10,887 nucleotides of DNA from Gallionellaceae bacterium (GTDB lineage: Bacteria > Pseudomonadota > Gammaproteobacteria > Burkholderiales > Gallionellaceae): the NCBI GenBank assembly GCA_003151655.1, contig PLYB01000128.1, positions 1-10,887 on the forward strand. The letters are read 5' to 3'. The notes beneath the pieces are model-generated. The model saw only the letters and a program-made list of their open reading frames with translations, ran no database searches and was not told where the DNA came from. Shown here piece after piece: positions 1 to 6,861 of the stretch (its first letter is position 1; each line of letters starts with the position of its first letter). The translations under genes were made by a program, and so were the position numbers.

Positions 1-1
1 G

Positions 2-559
2 CATACCGTACTCAATGAAAAAGCAGATTGGGTGGTCGAGAAACTCGGTAACTGGCAGACAAAAAAGAATGTAGAGCCCCGTTGGCTGGATGGAGAGAAA
101 CTCGCCTTTCGCGGTGAATCGTTCACGCTACGCATCATTCCCAGCCTATTCAACTCTCCGATGCTGTTGCGCGGTGAGCAGCTACTGCTGCATATCACCG
201 ATATTTGCGATGAAGAGAAAATCGAGAAGCTGGTCACACAGTGGTATCGGCGCGAAGCCGAGCGGGTATTTCAGGAGTGCGTGGCGCATTATGCCCCGCT
301 CATGTCCGTTGCACCGAAACAAATCAAGCTCTCGTCAGCCCGCACCCAATGGGGAAGCTGCACCTCGCGCGGCGTGGTTCGACTCAATTGGCAACTGGTG
401 AAGATGCCGCTGCACTTGATCGATTACGTCATCGTGCATGAACTCGCTCATCTCAAAGAAATGAATCATTCTGCCGCTTTCTGGTACATCGTTGAATGTA
501 CCCTGCCCGACTATGCAAAGTGTCGGGCAGAATTGCGGAATTACGGCATCAGTGAATAA
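2..559 (+). CDS. YgjP-like (DUF45) zinc metallohydrolase, 5' end outside window
   Basis: The reading frame is open from the first bases of the window, so the N-terminus is missing. The GTG at 32 lies inside the open frame and is probably not the real start. About 185 residues are visible. The C-terminal half carries the zinc motif HELAH (visible residues 146-150) followed by a third histidine in EMNH (residue 156). It is preceded by the family's WGSC block near residue 117 and the LNW segment. This order is typical of the YgjP/DUF45 family, related to SprT and M48 metallopeptidases. The molecular role is poorly settled: family members are annotated as metal-dependent hydrolases, and E. coli YgjP has been linked to UTP hydrolysis. 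No signal peptide can be judged because the N-terminus is absent. The product is probably cytoplasmic. No clear terminator follows the TAA. Confidence 0.9.
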   Translation, partial: HTVLNEKADWVVEKLGNWQTKKNVEPRWLDGEKLAFRGESFTLRIIPSLFNSPMLLRGEQLLLHITDICDEEKIEKLVTQWYRREAERVFQECVAHYAPLMSVAPKQIKLSSARTQWGSCTSRGVVRLNWQLVKMPLHLIDYVIVHELAHLKEMNHSAAFWYIVECTLPDYAKCRAELRNYGISE

Positions 560-922
560 CAACGACTTATTCCCAATCCGCCAGTTCTTCAAATTCTAGT
601 TAAAAAGCCGGAGCAATATTTCCTGATCAAGCTTCACAAATGTTTGTGTCGGATCAGATAACACTATTGCGGCAACACCGATTATCAAAATAATTTTTTC
701 CATGTCTCACCCCTAATATCGTCAGTCCAGTTCAGACTATGAGAAACAGTCTACCCCTCAACTCACTAATTTAAAGGCGAAAAAGAACACCTTTTACAGT
801 CTAATTACATGTTTTATCAGTCTGCTGGCGTTACTCCTGAAATTAGCCGGCACACCGAGGAATTTGTCGAAGCGTTACACGACTGAATGGGATGAACTCA
901 CCATCACGAGATAAGTATCGGC
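560..922. other. 363-bp AT-rich intergenic region with no large gene
   Basis: This lies between the YgjP-like gene (+) and the TpsB-tail gene (-), whose 3' ends face each other. It is visibly AT-rich. The only structured content seen is a possible 35-codon minus-strand ORF (596-703), three copies of CAGTCT (747-752, 797-802, 818-823) with a CAGTCC at 723-728, and an imperfect inverted pair AGACT/AGTCT around 734-752. No tRNA, insertion-sequence end, or hairpin followed by a T run was found. It could be a degraded region or the regulatory zone of the small ORF. Confidence 0.6.
596..703 (-). CDS. possible small hydrophobic protein, 35 aa
   Basis: This short ORF starts at ATG 703-701 and ends at TAG 598-596. 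Its start is preceded by an AGGGGTGAG stretch, purine-rich and close to a ribosome binding site, ending about one base before the ATG, so the core GGGG lies about 6 nt away. The product begins MEKIILIIGVAAIVLS, a basic-flanked hydrophobic stretch long enough for a short membrane helix or uncleaved signal, followed by a charged amphipathic tail ending in LLRLFN. No family is recognised. The ORF sits alone in an AT-rich gap and points away from the TpsB-tail gene. With only 35 codons, chance occurrence cannot be excluded; the apparent ribosome site and hydrophobic N-terminus are the only support. Confidence 0.3.
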   Translation of the reverse strand: MEKIILIIGVAAIVLSDPTQTFVKLDQEILLRLFN

Positions 923-1753
923 TCAATAATATTTCACGGCTTGAATCCAGAACAGATGTGATAAAGCTGGAGCAATTGCCAGCACTTCATCATCCAGCTT
1001 ATTGGCAAAATATACTTTTACCTCGAAATTATCCACGTACGTCCAGTTGACCCCTGCTCCGGCAGTATTTATGGTCGTATGGTTTAGCCCGTCAGCCAAA
1101 TTGTATTGGTTCATCGTAATAGCGCGGGTATCAACAAAGGCGATCAACTGCAACAGTCCGGACTGCCGTTTGGCCAGTTCGGGCAAGTCGATTCTTGCTT
1201 CCAGGTTGAGTATATATCCCTGATCCGCATAGACACTTCTCCCCGGATAATATTTTGCTGCATATATATCACCCGGCTCTATTTTCTCCTGAACATCCGG
1301 ATTTTTCGGGGAACATCGTTCTCTCATCACGGCATAAAACGAGATGAGTTTCGCATCTCTAGGCGGACGTTTGTCATTGAATTCGAATTTGTTGTCGTAA
1401 ATGTTTTTTTTCTTCGGCACGGCATCAACCCAATTATGATGCTCATCTAGCAAACCGGGCTTAAGTAGGCTAGCCTGTGGACGGTTTAATATTGAGGTCG
1501 AGGCCGCTGAATCCTGAAGTGTTCTGGCATCGTAACTGAAGCTGGTACAGGATTTATGATTGAGAGACGGGGTAATTGTAGGCGATTCAAAATACACTTT
1601 ATTGACGGCTGCTCGTTGCGATAGAAAACACGGCGAAATAGCTGGCGCATGATTGTTCGCAACCGAATCATGCGAGGCAAATCCGCACGAATTCATTACC
1701 AGCAGCGCACATGGAAAAAATATAGTAGTCGGCATAATCTGTTTGGAAAGCAC
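923..1753 (-). CDS. exported protein with a TpsB (FhaC/ShlB-like) C-terminal barrel segment; truncated or chimeric
   Basis: The 276-residue product starts with a hydrophobic export signal (about residues 8-26). A Cys at 23 could make it a lipoprotein, but the lipobox is not canonical. Residues about 30-160 show no recognised domain. Residues about 162-276 resemble the C-terminal end of two-partner secretion transporters: DQGYILNLEARIDLP, then a FVDTRAI strand, a GAGVNW strand, a FANKL strand and the terminal FWIQAVKYY, close to the FW-QAVKYF ending of ShlB/FhaC/HecB proteins. Full TpsB proteins are about 550 residues with POTRA domains and a 16-strand barrel; here only about the last five strands are visible, so the gene is truncated, rearranged or a distinct short form. 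It lies 11 nt after pldA. The start is uncertain: GTG 1753 follows AAGG too closely, and ATG 1735 lacks a good site. It could be a pseudogene. Confidence 0.6.
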   Translation of the reverse strand: MLSKQIMPTTIFFPCALLVMNSCGFASHDSVANNHAPAISPCFLSQRAAVNKVYFESPTITPSLNHKSCTSFSYDARTLQDSAASTSILNRPQASLLKPGLLDEHHNWVDAVPKKKNIYDNKFEFNDKRPPRDAKLISFYAVMRERCSPKNPDVQEKIEPGDIYAAKYYPGRSVYADQGYILNLEARIDLPELAKRQSGLLQLIAFVDTRAITMNQYNLADGLNHTTINTAGAGVNWTYVDNFEVKVYFANKLDDEVLAIAPALSHLFWIQAVKYY

Positions 1754-1764
1754 ACCTTAACTCA

Positions 1765-2832
1765 CTACCACTCTCGGAAGGAAACTCCTACGCCGATAGT
1801 ATTCTGACGATGATTGTAATCAATCAAACTTTCCCCATAACCGGAAGTCATCTGTATGTGCAAGCGCGCCACATGGCCTAAATTTACCGGTGTCGCCCAA
1901 TCTATCTGGAAATATCCACGGTTATCCACAACGTTCAGATTGTTGCGCAGCAGAATAGCGACCGATTGTGTTTTATCCTTTGGCTCCCAGCGAATGAGCA
2001 GGTCGCCAAGCCCGAAATAATCGCTGATATCGGGGATGTCGTCTGTCAAAACAGGCTCCTTAATACGTTGCCATCTGCGCAGAAAAATGGACGTGGTATC
2101 GTTCCACTCCCAACCACCGAGCACATAGATTCGGTTCCAGCTGCGTGACTCAGGCAAGGAACGACCATTCGATTGGTGCACCCCGCCGATATTGATAAGC
2201 TTCAATCCGGACGCGTTGCCAGTACCCAGCGTAGCGATCAACTCAGGCTCGTATAAAGTTTCGCGAAACGGCGACGAGTTTCGAAGATTGAACGCTTGCC
2301 AATTGGATTGTTGCGTGTAGGCTGCCCACAAGCGAAATGTTTTTATCCCCAAAAAATCAAAATGGCGCTGGATGCCTATGTCAGCTTTAAGGCTAAATTG
2401 AAATTTGGCCTCCTGTGCATCAATGTCGAAAGGAGTAAGCGTATTGTTGTCGATTGTTGGCGAGCCGGGCTGACGGTTTGGATTGCTGGTGGTATTCACC
2501 AGCAGATAAGTTTGCCGGTATGGCTGAATTCGGTTCAATTGGCTCGCATCCCAATTAGTCAGATCATCGAGATTCCACACCTTGGTCAGATACGATCGCT
2601 CATAGCCGATTGTTTGAACGCCAAGAAGAGGAATACTTGTTTCATTCTCCTTGTGTAAAACTTCATTTTTTTGTGCGGCTGACGCAGCCATCTGATCGTA
2701 GCACTCTAAACGTCCGACATCATCCTTGGGATCCTTCTGCGCGCACGACGACGAGCTATCGGCATCAGCATGTGCTAACTGCGCCAGCACCAAACATATA
2801 ATTACCGAACACACTGCACAAATCGATCTCAT
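1765..2832 (-). CDS. pldA: outer-membrane phospholipase A (PldA/OMPLA)
   Basis: This calcium-dependent outer-membrane phospholipase hydrolyses acyl chains from phospholipids that have strayed into the outer leaflet. The 355-residue product has a signal peptide ending near AQLAHA (residue 22). A mature Cys30 and a GRLECYD motif with Cys44 follow, as in Neisseria-type PldA N-terminal extensions. The catalytic segment is HQSNGRSLPESRSWNR at residues 219-234. His219, Ser221 and Asn233 align with the E. coli triad His142, Ser144 and Asn156, and Arg224 and Ser229 align with calcium-site positions. The end, YGESLIDYNHRQ then GVGVSF, matches the final barrel strands. The frame is open upstream to 2913, but that extension overlaps the csbD gene and would bury the signal peptide, so ATG 2832 is preferred although its ribosome site is weak. 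It lies 61 nt after csbD and just before the TpsB-tail gene. Confidence 0.93.
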   Translation of the reverse strand: MRSICAVCSVIICLVLAQLAHADADSSSSCAQKDPKDDVGRLECYDQMAASAAQKNEVLHKENETSIPLLGVQTIGYERSYLTKVWNLDDLTNWDASQLNRIQPYRQTYLLVNTTSNPNRQPGSPTIDNNTLTPFDIDAQEAKFQFSLKADIGIQRHFDFLGIKTFRLWAAYTQQSNWQAFNLRNSSPFRETLYEPELIATLGTGNASGLKLINIGGVHQSNGRSLPESRSWNRIYVLGGWEWNDTTSIFLRRWQRIKEPVLTDDIPDISDYFGLGDLLIRWEPKDKTQSVAILLRNNLNVVDNRGYFQIDWATPVNLGHVARLHIQMTSGYGESLIDYNHRQNTIGVGVSFREW

Positions 2833-2893
2833 ACCAATCGGCCTGACAATACATTGGCCGCGTTCTGCGGCCACCTGATACCGGACTACCCCA

Positions 2894-3079
2894 TCAAAAA
2901 CGATTGACGGCATCCTTGATTACTTCTTTTGCATCTCCCAAGGCTTTTTCGGCTTTGCCGGAAATTTGATTGTTAAGACCTTTGGCTTGTTGATCCTTGT
3001 TGCCCACAAGCTTGCCAGCTTCTTCCTGTACTTTACCGGCGATATCTTTTACCGCTCCTTTGACTTGATCTTTGTTCAT
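2894..3079 (-). CDS. CsbD-family stress-response protein
   Basis: This small, lysine- and glutamate-rich protein of 61 residues has no membrane segment. It shows the CsbD pattern: an N-terminal MNKDQVKGAVKDIAGKVQEE block and a second similar unit, GLNNQISGKAEKALGDAKE. CsbD proteins (for example E. coli YjbJ) accumulate under general or osmotic stress; their biochemical role is unknown. Two ATGs lie close together. AAGGA is 8 nt before the ATG at 3079 but only 2 nt before the ATG at 3085, and family members begin MNKD, so 3079 is chosen; the longer form would add Met-Ala. The gene leads the run towards pldA (61-nt gap) and is divergent from aas. A shared transcript with pldA is plausible but not shown. 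Confidence 0.9.
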   Translation of the reverse strand: MNKDQVKGAVKDIAGKVQEEAGKLVGNKDQQAKGLNNQISGKAEKALGDAKEVIKDAVNRF

Positions 3080-3244
3080 GGCCATCTTCCTTTATTGAAT
3101 TGATAGGGTATCCCTGCGGACAATACAGATTGAGTCCAATGCGGCCATCGTTCCGTACGCTAACGAACAACGTGCCCGCCTAACATTGATGAATATTGGC
3201 TTATTAGTGTCCCTCTGAAACTTAACGCATGAAAGCGCCACACA

Positions 3245-5383
3245 ATGAGAAGCATCATTCGCTTTGTCCTAAAAATATTATTGCAAATGCTGTTTCGTAT
3301 TCGCATTAGCGGATTGGATAAGCCTATCGATACCAGCAAGCTGATGGTCATTGCCAACCATGAATCATTTATGGATGGTTTTTTACTTGGCCTGTTTCTG
3401 CCCTTCGATCCGGTTTTTGTGGTGCATACGGGTGTAATGCGCAGTCGGTTCTTTCGTCTGATCTTGAGCCAGGTGGATTATCTGGCGGTCGATGCGAGCA
3501 GCCCGATGGCAATTAAAAAAGTCATCAAGTTGGTTGAGTCCGGGCGTCCGGTGGTGATCTTTCCGGAAGGCCGTATCACCGTAACCGGTTCGCTGATGAA
3601 AGTATACGAAGGCCCTGCATTCGTCGCGGCAAAAACCGGGGCGACGATACTGCCGGTGAGACTGAATGGCACTGCACGCTCCTATTTCAGCCGTATTTCC
3701 GGGAAATCGCCGCGTCGTTTTTTTCCCCGCGTCACGATTTCGGCAATGGCTACGACGGTCATCGCCATGCCGCAAGGCGAGACAGCCAGACAGAGACGGC
3801 GCAAGGCTGCTGATGCGATGCGTCGCTTGATGCAAAAAATGATGTTTGAATCGCAACCACAACAGACACTTTATTCCGGCTTTCTCGATGTCATGGCGAT
3901 TTACGGGCGCAGTCGGCGCGTGTTAGAAGATGTGAAACAGATTGAATACTCCTACGGCGATCTGCTCAAGATGATCTTGGCTTTGGGACGCATCGTTGCC
4001 AGACACAGCGAAGCAAAAGAATGCATCGGGATATTGATGCCGAATATCGCCGAGACGGTTTGCATGATGATCGGCGCAGGCGCGCAAGGTCGCGTTCCAG
4101 CCATGCTGAATTACAAGGCCGGGTCGGGTGGCATGCAGGATGCTTGCACTGCGGCGAAGATTCGCACCATTTTTGCTTCGCGCAGCTTCATTGCTCAGGC
4201 GAAACTGCAAGCCGACGTGGCCGCTATCAAAGATGTAAACATGCTGTATCTGGAAGACTTGCAGCCCGCCATGAACGCGGGCGATAACTTATGGGTTATG
4301 TTCGGCTTGATGTTTCCGCGCCTGATGGAGGGGCGCAGCGATCCTTCTGCCGCCGCTGTGGTGCTATTCACCTCCGGTTCGGAAGGCAAGCCCAAGGGTG
4401 TGGTGTTATCGCACTACGCGCTGCTTTCAAACATTGCCCAGATACGCGCGATCATCGACTTTTCGGCAGAAGACAAAGTGCTCAACGCAATGCCCATCTT
4501 TCATTCCTTCGGACTGACTGGCGGAACGCTTCTGCCCCTCTTGACTGGAATGAATCTGTTTCTTTATCCAACCCCGTTGCACTACCGCGCGATTCCAGAA
4601 CTGGCTTACGACCGCAATTGCAGCGTGCTGTTCGGCACCAGCACCTTCCTCGGCAACTATGCCAAGTTCGCCAACCCTTACGATTTCTTCCGACTGCGTT
4701 ATGTCATCGCGGGTGCAGAAAAACTTTCCGATGAAGTGCGCGAGCTGTGGGTTGAGAAATTTGGCATTCGCATTCTGGAAGGCTATGGCGCAACCGAGAC
4801 CGCACCGGTGTTGGCAGTGAATACACCGATGGCGTATCGCAGTGGCACTGTCGGCCAGTTACTGCCTTGCATTGAATATCGCGTGAACCATGTTCCCGGA
4901 ATAGACCGAGGCGGCATGCTGCATGTGCGCGGCCCCAACGTAATGTCAGGCTATTACTTGTTTGATGCCCCCGGACGACTGCAACCGCCCTGTTCGGAAG
5001 TTGGTCATGGCTGGTATGAAACCGGCGATGTAGTCTCGATTGATGACGACAGCTTCGTTTCCATCATCGGGCGCGTAAAACGTTTTGCCAAGATTGCCGG
5101 TGAAATGGTGTCGCTCGAAGTGGTGGAAAAAATAGCGTTGGAGTCCTCGCCTGAAGCGAAACACGGAGCAACGACTCAACCCGATAACACACGCGGCGAG
5201 GCCATCGTGCTGTTTACCACCGATGCGGCATTAACGCGCGAAGCACTGCTGCAATCTGCCCGAAAATTGGGCATCGCGGAAATTGCCGTGCCCGGCAAGA
5301 TTCAACGAGTGGATTCCCTACCCGTACTTGGAACCGGCAAAACTGATTATGTGACATTGAGGCATCTTGCCGAGGCAGCGTAA
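3245..5383 (+). CDS. aas: bifunctional acyltransferase / acyl-ACP synthetase Aas
   Basis: Aas re-acylates 2-acyl-glycerophosphoethanolamine (lyso-PE) at the inner membrane, using acyl-ACP that its second domain makes from free fatty acid and ATP. The 712-residue length is close to E. coli Aas (719). The N-terminal PlsC-type domain has NHESFMD (residues 38-44, His39 and Asp44) and FPEGRIT (106-112). The AMP-forming ligase domain has LFTSGSEGKPKG (about 374-385), EGYGATET (512-519), YETGD (591-595), a GRVKRFAKIAGEMVSLE hinge block, and the catalytic lysine in GTGK at Lys699. Similarity to E. coli Aas is visible along the whole chain. The N-terminus is hydrophobic (residues 4-19). The ATG at 3245 has a GAAAG 9 nt upstream. 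No LplT flippase domain or gene is present in the window. The gene is divergent from csbD-pldA, whose product creates lysophospholipids. Confidence 0.95.
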   Translation: MRSIIRFVLKILLQMLFRIRISGLDKPIDTSKLMVIANHESFMDGFLLGLFLPFDPVFVVHTGVMRSRFFRLILSQVDYLAVDASSPMAIKKVIKLVESGRPVVIFPEGRITVTGSLMKVYEGPAFVAAKTGATILPVRLNGTARSYFSRISGKSPRRFFPRVTISAMATTVIAMPQGETARQRRRKAADAMRRLMQKMMFESQPQQTLYSGFLDVMAIYGRSRRVLEDVKQIEYSYGDLLKMILALGRIVARHSEAKECIGILMPNIAETVCMMIGAGAQGRVPAMLNYKAGSGGMQDACTAAKIRTIFASRSFIAQAKLQADVAAIKDVNMLYLEDLQPAMNAGDNLWVMFGLMFPRLMEGRSDPSAAAVVLFTSGSEGKPKGVVLSHYALLSNIAQIRAIIDFSAEDKVLNAMPIFHSFGLTGGTLLPLLTGMNLFLYPTPLHYRAIPELAYDRNCSVLFGTSTFLGNYAKFANPYDFFRLRYVIAGAEKLSDEVRELWVEKFGIRILEGYGATETAPVLAVNTPMAYRSGTVGQLLPCIEYRVNHVPGIDRGGMLHVRGPNVMSGYYLFDAPGRLQPPCSEVGHGWYETGDVVSIDDDSFVSIIGRVKRFAKIAGEMVSLEVVEKIALESSPEAKHGATTQPDNTRGEAIVLFTTDAALTREALLQSARKLGIAEIAVPGKIQRVDSLPVLGTGKTDYVTLRHLAEAA

Positions 5384-5437
5384 CAATCGCCTTCACTATT
5401 CATTTTGCCGAAATTGCCCGAGTTATACCCAGCATCC

Positions 5438-5521
5438 GAGTCTGCAATGAACGCTATCGTACAGACTCATCTATAAAATAAAGATAACTTAGACAATCTT
5501 GTCCACGGCAGAGTATCTGCC
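5438..5521 (+). promoter_or_regulatory. inverted-repeat-rich leader upstream of the response regulator
   Basis: Three perfect inverted repeats lie in 84 bases. GAGTCTG (5438-5444) pairs with CAGACTC (5462-5468) across 17 nt. GACAA-TC-TTGTC occupies 5492-5503. GGCAGA-GTA-TCTGCC occupies 5507-5521. A -10-like TATAAA sits at 5472-5477 right after the first dyad, but no good -35 is seen at the expected distance. None of the stems is followed by a T run, so they do not look like an aas terminator. The first dyad could be an operator over a promoter and the last an RNA hairpin in the leader; both roles are inferred from position only. Confidence 0.35.
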
Positions 5522-5542
5522 CTACGCGATCAGGAAGTACAT

Positions 5543-5584
5543 ATGGCGTGTTCAACGCTATCTATGCAAAGAAACATCGGGTAG
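5543..5584 (+). CDS. possible 13-codon leader ORF before the response regulator
   Basis: ATG 5543 is preceded by AGGAAG (5532-5537) with 5-nt spacing, a better ribosome site than the downstream gene has. The frame encodes MACSTLSMQRNIG and stops at TAG 5584, 26 nt before the ATG of the response regulator, in a different frame. It could be a translated leader that couples or tunes expression. Alternatively, the same AGGAAG serves a GTG at 5548 (10-nt spacing), which is in frame with the regulator and would extend it by 21 residues. The sequence alone does not decide between the two. Confidence 0.2.
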   Translation: MACSTLSMQRNIG

Positions 5585-5610
5585 CTCAACCTCAAACTAT
5601 AAGGCTCATC

Positions 5611-6096
5611 ATGGAAGAAAATGACTTAATTGAAAAGGCCACGATACTACTGGTAGACGACACCCCGGATGATCTGGCTCTGATGAGCAGCCTGCTCAAG
5701 GAAATTTACAAGGTTAAAATTGCCGACAATGGCGAGAAGGCGATGAAAATCGCGGCATCCGACTCGCCACCGGATTTGATTTTACTCGACATCATGATGC
5801 CAGGCATGGACGGCTTCGAAGTTTGCTGGCGACTTAAGCATGACCACGGCACGCTAAACATCCCGATAATTTTCCTCACGGGCAAGACGGAAGTCGAGGA
5901 TGAGAAAAAGGGGCTGGAACTTGGTGCTGTTGATTTCATTACCAAGCCGATTAATCCGGAGATTGTCATGGCACGAGTGAAAAATCATCTGGCGCTCAAG
6001 TTCAAGGCGGATCGCATGCAAGATCAAAAAGACAACCTTGAAATTGAAGTGGCCACGCTGAAACACCCAATCCCTTCAGTCACTCCAGAACCATGA
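5611..6096 (+). CDS. receiver-only response regulator (REC domain, no output domain)
   Basis: The 161-residue product is a complete CheY-like receiver. It has acidic Asp16/Asp17 in ILLVDD, phospho-acceptor Asp60 in LLDIMMPGMDGFEV, Thr90 in FLTGK and Lys112 in TKPIN. The receiver ends near residue 125 and is followed by a charged helical linker (about 126-152). That linker resembles the coiled coil which, in REC-HD-GYP and REC-GGDEF proteins, leads into the output domain; here it ends in a short proline-rich tail (HPIPSVTPEP). The chosen ATG has AAGG 6 nt upstream and starts just before the first strand. A GTG at 5548 in the same frame would add 21 residues unlike the family. No histidine kinase lies in the window, so the phosphodonor is unknown. 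Its partner may be a separate protein, possibly an HD-GYP enzyme. Confidence 0.9.
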   Translation: MEENDLIEKATILLVDDTPDDLALMSSLLKEIYKVKIADNGEKAMKIAASDSPPDLILLDIMMPGMDGFEVCWRLKHDHGTLNIPIIFLTGKTEVEDEKKGLELGAVDFITKPINPEIVMARVKNHLALKFKADRMQDQKDNLEIEVATLKHPIPSVTPEP

Positions 6097-6146
6097 TGCA
6101 GTCCCAATTCGCGACGGGGTGCCCCTCGGTTTTGGGCGATCCCAGA

Positions 6147-6164
6147 GCTGGCGTTCAAGCCAGC
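6147..6164. terminator. weak hairpin between convergent genes
   Basis: GCTGGC (6147-6152) pairs perfectly with GCCAGC (6159-6164) across a GTTCAA loop, in the 104-nt gap between the convergent response-regulator and YfaZ genes. The position suits a shared terminator, but only AATATTT follows on the plus strand and there is no T run on the minus strand. It is therefore weak, or factor-dependent, if real. Confidence 0.3.
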
Positions 6165-6200
6165 AATATTTCATACAGTGTTTCGCCGTTCCAAGTAAAA

Positions 6201-6785
6201 CTAAAATGTGAGATTTACTCCCGTGTAAGTTGCGTTGTCGAGCGTAGCCGTTTGTCCGGTAGAAGTAATCCCAAAATTAGTTTCGCGGTACTCAACATAC
6301 ACCTTGGTACCCGGGCTGGCTTCAAAAGCCAAGCTTAAGCCCCACTGGCCAGCCCTGCTAGCATCGCCGAAAGTTGTTATCTTGGGGCCGGCAAAATAGA
6401 ACAACCCGGCATTTAGCTGCTTGAGCGCAGGAAAGGCGTATGCAAGTTCGCCACCTAAAACGATTGCAGCCACGTTTTGCGTTGTTCCCGGAGTATAGTT
6501 TTTTATCATGCCGACCAATACCTTGGCACCAACGGAAAGACTCATCCCGGCTGAATCACCTTCCTCTCCTTTTACCAGCATACCGGCATCGGCAAGATTA
6601 TTCATTGAGTCGCCGTTATAGAGTACGCCAAGGTGGAAATCAGAGTTGCCTTGAGTGAGGGCCCCGGACGAAGTGCTATATTCGAACGCAACCGCATTAT
6701 TATTCAAACTGACATCCAAAGCATCCGCAAATACCAACGGGCTGGAGACTGATAAAAAGACGAAAATAATTCGACGAAACTGCAT
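6201..6785 (-). CDS. YfaZ-family outer-membrane protein
   Basis: The 194-residue product has a signal peptide (MQFRRIIFVFLSVSSPLVFA, cleavage before DALDV). It continues as alternating polar and hydrophobic strands typical of a small outer-membrane barrel and ends in a terminal phenylalanine (GVNLTF), the usual insertion signal. The blocks GGELAYAFPALKQLNAGLFY, WGLSLAFEASPGTKVYVEYR and the following NFGI match the YfaZ family pattern. The function of YfaZ proteins is not established. The start is well supported: AAGGAG lies 5 nt before the ATG. The gene stands alone, with an upstream promoter-like sequence and a leader palindrome, and its 3' end faces the response regulator. No missing or broken segment is evident. 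Confidence 0.88.
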   Translation of the reverse strand: MQFRRIIFVFLSVSSPLVFADALDVSLNNNAVAFEYSTSSGALTQGNSDFHLGVLYNGDSMNNLADAGMLVKGEEGDSAGMSLSVGAKVLVGMIKNYTPGTTQNVAAIVLGGELAYAFPALKQLNAGLFYFAGPKITTFGDASRAGQWGLSLAFEASPGTKVYVEYRETNFGITSTGQTATLDNATYTGVNLTF

Positions 6786-6800
6786 AGGTGCTCCTTAAAA

Positions 6801-6817
6801 ACAAATATTGCATTTGT
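6801..6817. repeat. perfect inverted repeat in the yfaZ-like leader
   Basis: ACAAAT-ATTGC-ATTTGT is a perfect 6-bp dyad with a 5-nt centre, ending 4 nt before the AAGGAG ribosome site (6791-6796) of the YfaZ-like gene. It could be an operator or an RNA hairpin controlling access to the ribosome site. It is AT-rich, so the stem would be weak as RNA and chance is possible. Confidence 0.3.
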
Positions 6818-6861
6818 TAGAGTAGCCACTTCTTTTAACATCTCCGTTAACTAAGTTTCGG

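Noticed and set aside
809..886. 25-codon plus-strand ORF with an amphipathic end (ISRHTEEFVEALHD)
   Set aside because: No ribosome binding site, no recognised family, and too short to separate from chance or a decayed gene fragment.
1106..1450. 114-codon plus-strand open frame opposite the TpsB-tail gene
   Set aside because: It is antisense to a frame with recognisable barrel segments, has no ribosome site and gives an unstructured protein with no family features.
2833..2913. 27-residue N-terminal extension of PldA
   Set aside because: It would overlap csbD and place residues before a complete signal peptide that starts at the ATG at 2832.
3383..3862. 159-codon minus-strand open frame inside aas
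   Set aside because: It lies opposite the acyltransferase domain of aas, whose motifs are intact; histidine- and arginine-rich composition is typical of an antisense shadow.
6097..6200. A lost HD-GYP or GGDEF output domain after the receiver stop codon
   Set aside because: All plus-strand frames in the gap were read; none shows signature residues, so there is no visible frameshifted remainder.
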